64,000 bases of DNA from Cryptomeria japonica (taxonomy: Eukaryota; Streptophyta; Pinopsida; Cupressales; Cupressaceae), in assembly GCF_030272615.1 (NCBI RefSeq), contig NC_081415.1, positions 511,877,873 through 511,941,872 on the forward strand, in the 5' to 3' direction. The notes below the pieces were generated by a model that made no database searches, was not told the DNA's origin, and saw only the letters and a program-made list of their open reading frames with translations. Below are positions 59,404-64,000 of this stretch, in pieces. The position numbers were made by a program, and so were the translations under genes. Every line of letters begins with the position of its first letter. The first letter of the stretch is position 1.

Positions 59404-60474
59404 TGTTGGTATTATGGATGTGGTGCATTAGTTTTTTCATTGATGTCAACACTTATCCTTCTGGAGATCTTTGGTTATGTTGAACCAGCACATTGTGTTC
59501 ACCGACATGTTCAGTGACTTATGCACAATCACCGGTATATTGTTCACCAACAGGTTATATTATTCATCGGCACTAAGGATGACTTGTTATCATCTAGACA
59601 TCACTTGGTTATGTCTAAGACATGGTTTGGATGCTTTGTTTTGGTATTCTGGTTAATGGTCTAATCAGGTTGACATATTTGTTGTTACCGACAAATTGGT
59701 CTAGGCTATGGACTGGTATGCAGTATCTATTCCAGATCAGCATGACATGTTATGAAGATGATTTATTGATTGGATATTGTTGTAAATGTATTGATTCAAC
59801 ACCTTGACTTGTTTGTAATTGATTTTATTGTAATATTCTTAGTGAGCCAACCTACACATTTGGTCTTAGGTTTTGTATATATGTAAGATCTCAATTGATG
59901 AGATATGGGATATGGCATATTCTGTGTAAGGTTATGGTATTGTAATATGGTATGTGTGAATATTAAAGATCATATGAGAAAACCATAGAGAAGGTTCAAG
60001 GAAGGTTTGAAGGTGATTATCAGAGCTTAACCGGTACTGAATCCAAAATTGGAGATGCTATTTTGAGCATTACATTATTATAGGATTTAACCATCCTACT
60101 GTAGTCACTGTGACTCCCATTTGAGCAGTGTGCTCTAGGCAGTTGGTCTTTCTACATGTGCAGACCCCATTTGTATACACATACTATCTGTTGTAGTATC
60201 ATCTAATTGTGGGTAAGGTTTCCCACCGTGGTTTTTCCCCTTACAGGGTTTCCACATTAAAATCTTTGTGTTATGTGTTGTGGATGTTGTTTCTCTTTCT
60301 ATTTCATGCATTAAGTTTCACCGATATTGATATTAACTGTTAATCTGTTAACAATCATTAAGTTTAGTTTACTAGTATTAAGTATCAAGTTTGATTAACT
60401 TATATTTGGGTTGAAATTAATAGACAACTGATTCAGCCCCCCCCCCACTCTTAGTTGCCTTCCGGGTCCTAACA
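59404..60474 (+). repeat. 3' LTR of the copia element
   Basis: 1071 bp, TGTTGGTATT to CCTAACA. Hairpin GTGGGTAAGGTTTCCCAC at 60209-60226. Followed by TCTTC. Confidence 0.93.
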
Positions 60475-62160
60475 TCTTCTACAAATTTGAATGGATGTCT
60501 TTTGAATACAATCCTTGCCCTCTCAATAATCTTAACGATAAGTAGAGTTGCAATACCAGATGCAAATGCCATCTCAAAATTACGGTGTGAAAGGATAACT
60601 CACAAAAAGATAAATACCTTATGATTCTCAACCAGGTGCAAGGAATCTCTAACTGGTCCCTTCAAGCTCTAATATGACTTCTCAATATCATTCACTTCAC
60701 TCTTTTGCCCTTACTCTTCATTCACAATGTGAAGGATGAATGAGTAAAGTTCCTTTTTATCTTCTGAAAACCTAACTTTATTTTGTAATAAATGCACAAC
60801 TCTAAAGGATTCTGGATACCCTACATCTTCATAAATTAATCACCGGATACTCAAACCACCATGAAATATACCACATATCTACTTCACAACTAGTCTCCAT
60901 CATCTGCAACCATCCTTGACCAGTTAAAGATCTTTGAAAGTGGGTTTTAAAGGTTTGCATGAAAATCTTCCCCCTAAGGCCAACATGCCTTAGTTACCGG
61001 ATGAGGTTCCAACACCGAAATCAGATGTGGAGCCATTCTATGCATTTGAATCTTCCTTTTTAACCCACATCTTCTTATGATGCCTTTTGATCTCTTCCAC
61101 CTTAGCTTTTCCCTGTTAATCTGATTTCTTCTTTTCTACAAGATCATTCTTGCTTCTGCAATATCTCTCAATATGTCTAGGTTTGTTTCATGCATGACAA
61201 ACAACACTTATTTTCATAGGCCTGAAGTTCATCTGATTTGGTCTCATCTTGTATTGGTTAGAAATGTGCCCAAACATTCCACAAGCATAGCATCTCTTAT
61301 TCTGAAAGTTATTTATCACTATTCTGCACATGTTTGACTTATGACCAAAGTTGTTTTATATGAAACATTTATAGATAAATGTAGAACCATTTATCATCAT
61401 ATTATTCATCATCCCATTATTCATCTTACTTCTGCATTAATTTGTCATATGACCAAATTTTCCACAAACAAAACATTTACCATTGAATTTATAAGCATTA
61501 GAATATCTTACTGGAGGTTTCTTGTTATTCTGCTGATGATTTCTTTGTCCCAAACTGGAGGATTCTCCTTTCTCAAATCCAAGTCCTCACATGTCTTTCC
61601 CATGTCTCTGACTTTCCAACATCTCATCTAACTAGGCTAAATTTTCTTTAAACTTTTCTTTGTACTCACTAGCAGTAGAAAGCTCATCTCTCAAAATTAT
61701 GATCTTCCTTTCAAATTATTGTCCATCATTCTTGCATTGCACCAATTCAATCTTCAACTAATAATTCTCATATGTCAATCTACAACATTCATTAGATATG
61801 CCCTTCAATGACTAAGTTAGGGTTTCTTCATTCTTCTTTCGATCTTCAATCTCTTTTATCATCTTCATTACAATGGATTGTGTTTCATTCTTCTAGGCTG
61901 CATTCTCCCTAGCCAACTTCTCACATTCATCTGTCTTGTCTTGTAGAGCTTGATTTTCAACACTTTGTTCTCCTTCCTCCTTCAGTTTATCCATCGGCTA
62001 GATCCTTTATCTTCTCTCTTGATGTACTCACTTGTTCTTTCAGATTTTCAATGAAATTTTCAGTTGCTTCCAAACTTCTCCTCAGGATACTCTTCTCTTT
62101 CATAGCTACATCAAGATCTTCAAGTGCCACACTAAGTTGTCTCTGCAAACTGGAGTTCAT
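60475..62160 (-). pseudogene. family X protein, N-terminal part (X-C copy)
   Basis: Read right to left. ATG at 62160 (MNSSLQRQLSVALEDLDVAM), coiled coil to about 61640, then four decayed knuckles between about 61490 and 61150 (for example CFVCGKFGHM and CYACGMFGHISNQY, where a Cys is lost). Then a basic segment GKAKVEEIKRHHKKMWVKKE that matches the end of the X-A copy. Then a helical stretch with ARIVFKRHPFKFVED at the copia junction (60475). Many stops. Confidence 0.62.
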
Positions 62161-62214
62161 TGATTCAATCTTCTAGATCTTCCTCAAGTTGTTAGGCTTC
62201 CTTAGAGGAACTAC

Positions 62215-62226
62215 GCTCTGATACCA
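62215..62226 (-). other. primer-binding site of X-C
   Basis: Reverse complement TGGTATCAGAGC, the exact plant copia initiator-Met type. The leader motif GAAGCCTAACAACTTGAGGA is at 62181-62200 in reverse. Confidence 0.92.
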
Positions 62227-62228
62227 AT

Positions 62229-63379
62229 TGTTGGAATCAATGAACATAGAGAGGGGGGGGATTAATCAATGTTCTATAATTTGCAAACTTATTACACTTA
62301 TTCTTAAACCACCAGATGTACAAGAAAGAAAGTGAAATGCAGAAACATGAAGTAATTAATCATGCAACCATAACTCCAAGATTTTTACATGGAAACCCGG
62401 AAAGGGGAAAACCACGATGGGATTTGAACCTACAATATTATTATACTATGGACATAAGTATGATAATATTACATTAGGGGAATTCACTTGCATTCAGGCA
62501 CACTGCGTAAAGCTCGCTACTCAATTACAAATGGGCTACAACCTAGAGGAAGGCTCACTGCCTTACAGGCTATTGTAAACTATTATAATAATGAATTAAC
62601 TAAAGTATAGCATCTAACCTTTCAAAAATGCAATTCTGGTTAGGCTCAGATTATCTTTTGCAACTGATCTCACTTTCTGCTATGTTTTCTTAGTCTGTTA
62701 TATATCGGCGCACCAAAACCTTCAATCACATTCGCCAAACTTACAAATTTTCTCAAACAAACATCCCTCTCTCATAACATGCAACAAAATGATTAACCAA
62801 ATTGATCTTATATATCTGCACCACCAAAAAGAATAATTAACCATGTCACCTTTCAAAAAACACATAACATGCAACACAAAACATGTATCACTACGTCGGC
62901 TCAATCCATCCACAAATCCAAATGTGGATCAAAACATGATGATAATAAGCTTCCCATAAGTCAGCCCAATTACCTCGAACACAAAATTGATCACCGAAAT
63001 CAACCTAACAAATGCACAACATATGTTACACCAAAATAACTCTTCTCTAACTGATTTACCAGATATCGGATCTCTAAACTTGCTCATGAACCAACACCAG
63101 ATATCAAGATCACGAGATAAGTTGTCTCAAACCTTGAATAAACTCCCTTGATCACCACAACCAAAATTACATCACCAAAATCAACACATACACAATGATG
63201 TCATGTTCTATCTGTTACAATGTTCCACCTTGTAGACTTATGCCTTATGAAGAATCTGACTTCCGGTAAACCAAATATGTGTACACCAAATGTGATCTTG
63301 AAGTTGAGTTGCCATCGATGACAACCCCTAAGCATCTACCATGCACCAATGTTCACCAGAATAGTGTCTCTCTCAAATA
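62229..63379 (-). repeat. 5' LTR of X-C
   Basis: 1151 bp, pairs with 49235-50383. The T-arm-like motif is GTAGGTTCAAATCCCATC (62416-62433, complement). Confidence 0.9.
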
Positions 63380-63702
63380 GATCCTTCCAATAACCTCCGA
63401 GAGGATTACTAGACAACAAGAAAGAAAGAGACCTAATTCTAATAGTTCGCCTAATGACAACCTTTGAAGGAGACAAGGAAGAGCAAAAGAAGGTCCCACC
63501 CACCCCACATGAACACACATTGTCTTGAATCTGAAGAAAAAGGCAAAAGTAGTCCGCACGAAACTATCTGAGGAATGCACAAGTGCAAAAGGTCCAAAAC
63601 CACAAACTCAGTCAAAAGCAAGCTCACTACATCATCCTTATCCAACTTCCCTTGAACCTTTCGAAACAGCTCCCACCCATCACTCATCGTGCTCATTTTC
63701 AT
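63380..63702 (-). mobile_element. LINE, 5' segment (start of ORF1)
   Basis: First of three LINE pieces. ATG at 63702 (MKMSTMSDGWELFRKVQGKL). A second frame gives RTIRIRSLSFLLSSNPLGGY, then WKDLF at the X-C junction, and continues as CSEQLMPMDN at 49234. This is consistent with the N-terminus of a plant LINE ORF1. Frameshifted. Confidence 0.6.
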
Positions 63703-64000
63703 AAAAAAAGAAGCATGCGTTGTTATAAGTGATTTTTAGTGTTATATTTGAAAGGTCTGCCTTACCAAGGAGATATTTCAAATTTTAATATGTGTGAATT
63801 TTGGAAGAGCATTTAATTTCATAATACACATTTCATATAATAATGTGTAGGTCAAAATAAGGTATTTTAATGTGGTTGTTTATTCAAATTTGATAAGTAC
63901 ATAGTTTCTTAATATTGGAGGCAAAGAAAGAATGAAAGAAATATTTTAGTTTTTAATATTACTTATGGAGGATAATACACAATTGTGAAGTTTCTTTCTT
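63703..64000. other. AT-rich flank without recognisable features
   Basis: May hold the 5' untranslated region of the LINE or the original flank. No clear target duplication or gene. Confidence 0.45.

Larger units (their letters stand above)
53749..60474 (+). mobile_element. Ty1/copia element, Sirevirus-like
   Basis: 6726 bp with perfect 5-bp target duplication. Order: 5' LTR, initiator-Met primer site, gag with a knuckle, protease, integrase, RT, RNase H, then a region with several GGGGGAG purine tracts, 3' LTR. Integrase before RT is diagnostic of copia. Multiple polypurine tracts are a described hallmark of Sireviruses. LTRs differ by roughly 11% over the first 400 bp. The polyprotein has one frame change (near 57690) and several stops. 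Nested in X-C. Confidence 0.93.
49235..63379 (-). mobile_element. LTR element X-C, interrupted by a copia element
   Basis: TGTTGGAAGC to CTCAAATA, flanked by GATCC (49230-49234 and 63380-63384). 14.1 kb as found and about 7.4 kb without the nested copia element. LTRs 49235-50383 and 62229-63379, roughly 12% different. Perfect initiator-Met primer site at 62215-62226, PPT at 50384-50397. The internal region (about 5.1 kb) encodes the family X protein. No RT, integrase or protease motif found on either strand. Confidence 0.88.

Noticed and set aside
1-64000. CRISPR arrays, bacterial operons, ribosome-binding sites or phage genes
   Set aside because: None seen. Repeats are LTRs, microsatellites or palindromic tandem units, and the coding domains are plant retroelement types.

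Overview
This is plant nuclear DNA that looks wholly intergenic. It is a stack of nested, mostly decayed retrotransposons, with no intact host gene, tRNA or rRNA that I can support. The evidence for a plant is plant-type Ty1/copia and Ty3/gypsy polyprotein domains, an initiator-Met-type primer-binding site, a plant LINE with a zf-RVT-like and RNase H tail, and long AT-rich LTRs. The density of old nested elements and the recurring LTR end 'GAGGGGGGGTGAATCAGT' suggest a large-genome plant, perhaps a gymnosperm. That last step is inference.

Layout. (1) 1-11908: a minus-strand LTR element ('X-A') whose left part lies outside the window. It is interrupted by a plus-strand gypsy element at 1077-10942 that has lost its integrase and most of its 3' LTR. 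(2) 11909-13765: an unrecognised minus-strand coding remnant with a polyproline tract. (3) 13766-24700: a field of palindromic tandem repeats, interrupted at 14489-22356 by a minus-strand gypsy-type element that encodes only Gag and a protease-like region (TR-GAG type, perfect AATAG target duplication). (4) 24695-25560: simple and GC-rich short repeats. (5) A minus-strand LINE in three pieces (about 25.6-28492, 45198-49234 and 63380-63702). It is split by a large plus-strand gypsy element (28493-45197) and by a minus-strand LTR element 'X-C' (49235-63379). (6) The gypsy element carries two solo LTRs (34351-35119 and 37794-42508). The second contains minus-strand element 'X-B' (38011-41816). 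(7) X-C is interrupted by a Sirevirus-like copia element (53749-60474). Several junctions are confirmed by 5-bp target duplications and by reading frames that resume on the far side.

The most unusual content is family X (X-A, X-B, X-C). These are LTR elements without recognisable reverse transcriptase or integrase. They encode a multi-part protein: a short N-terminal coiled coil, four CCHC knuckles, a long central region, a Lys-rich linker, a helical domain and a coiled-coil tail. They share termini, primer site, a leader motif, polypurine tract and an LTR hairpin with the copia element in the window, which suggests they depend on that kind of element for movement. All sequence comparisons were by eye; percentages are rough.
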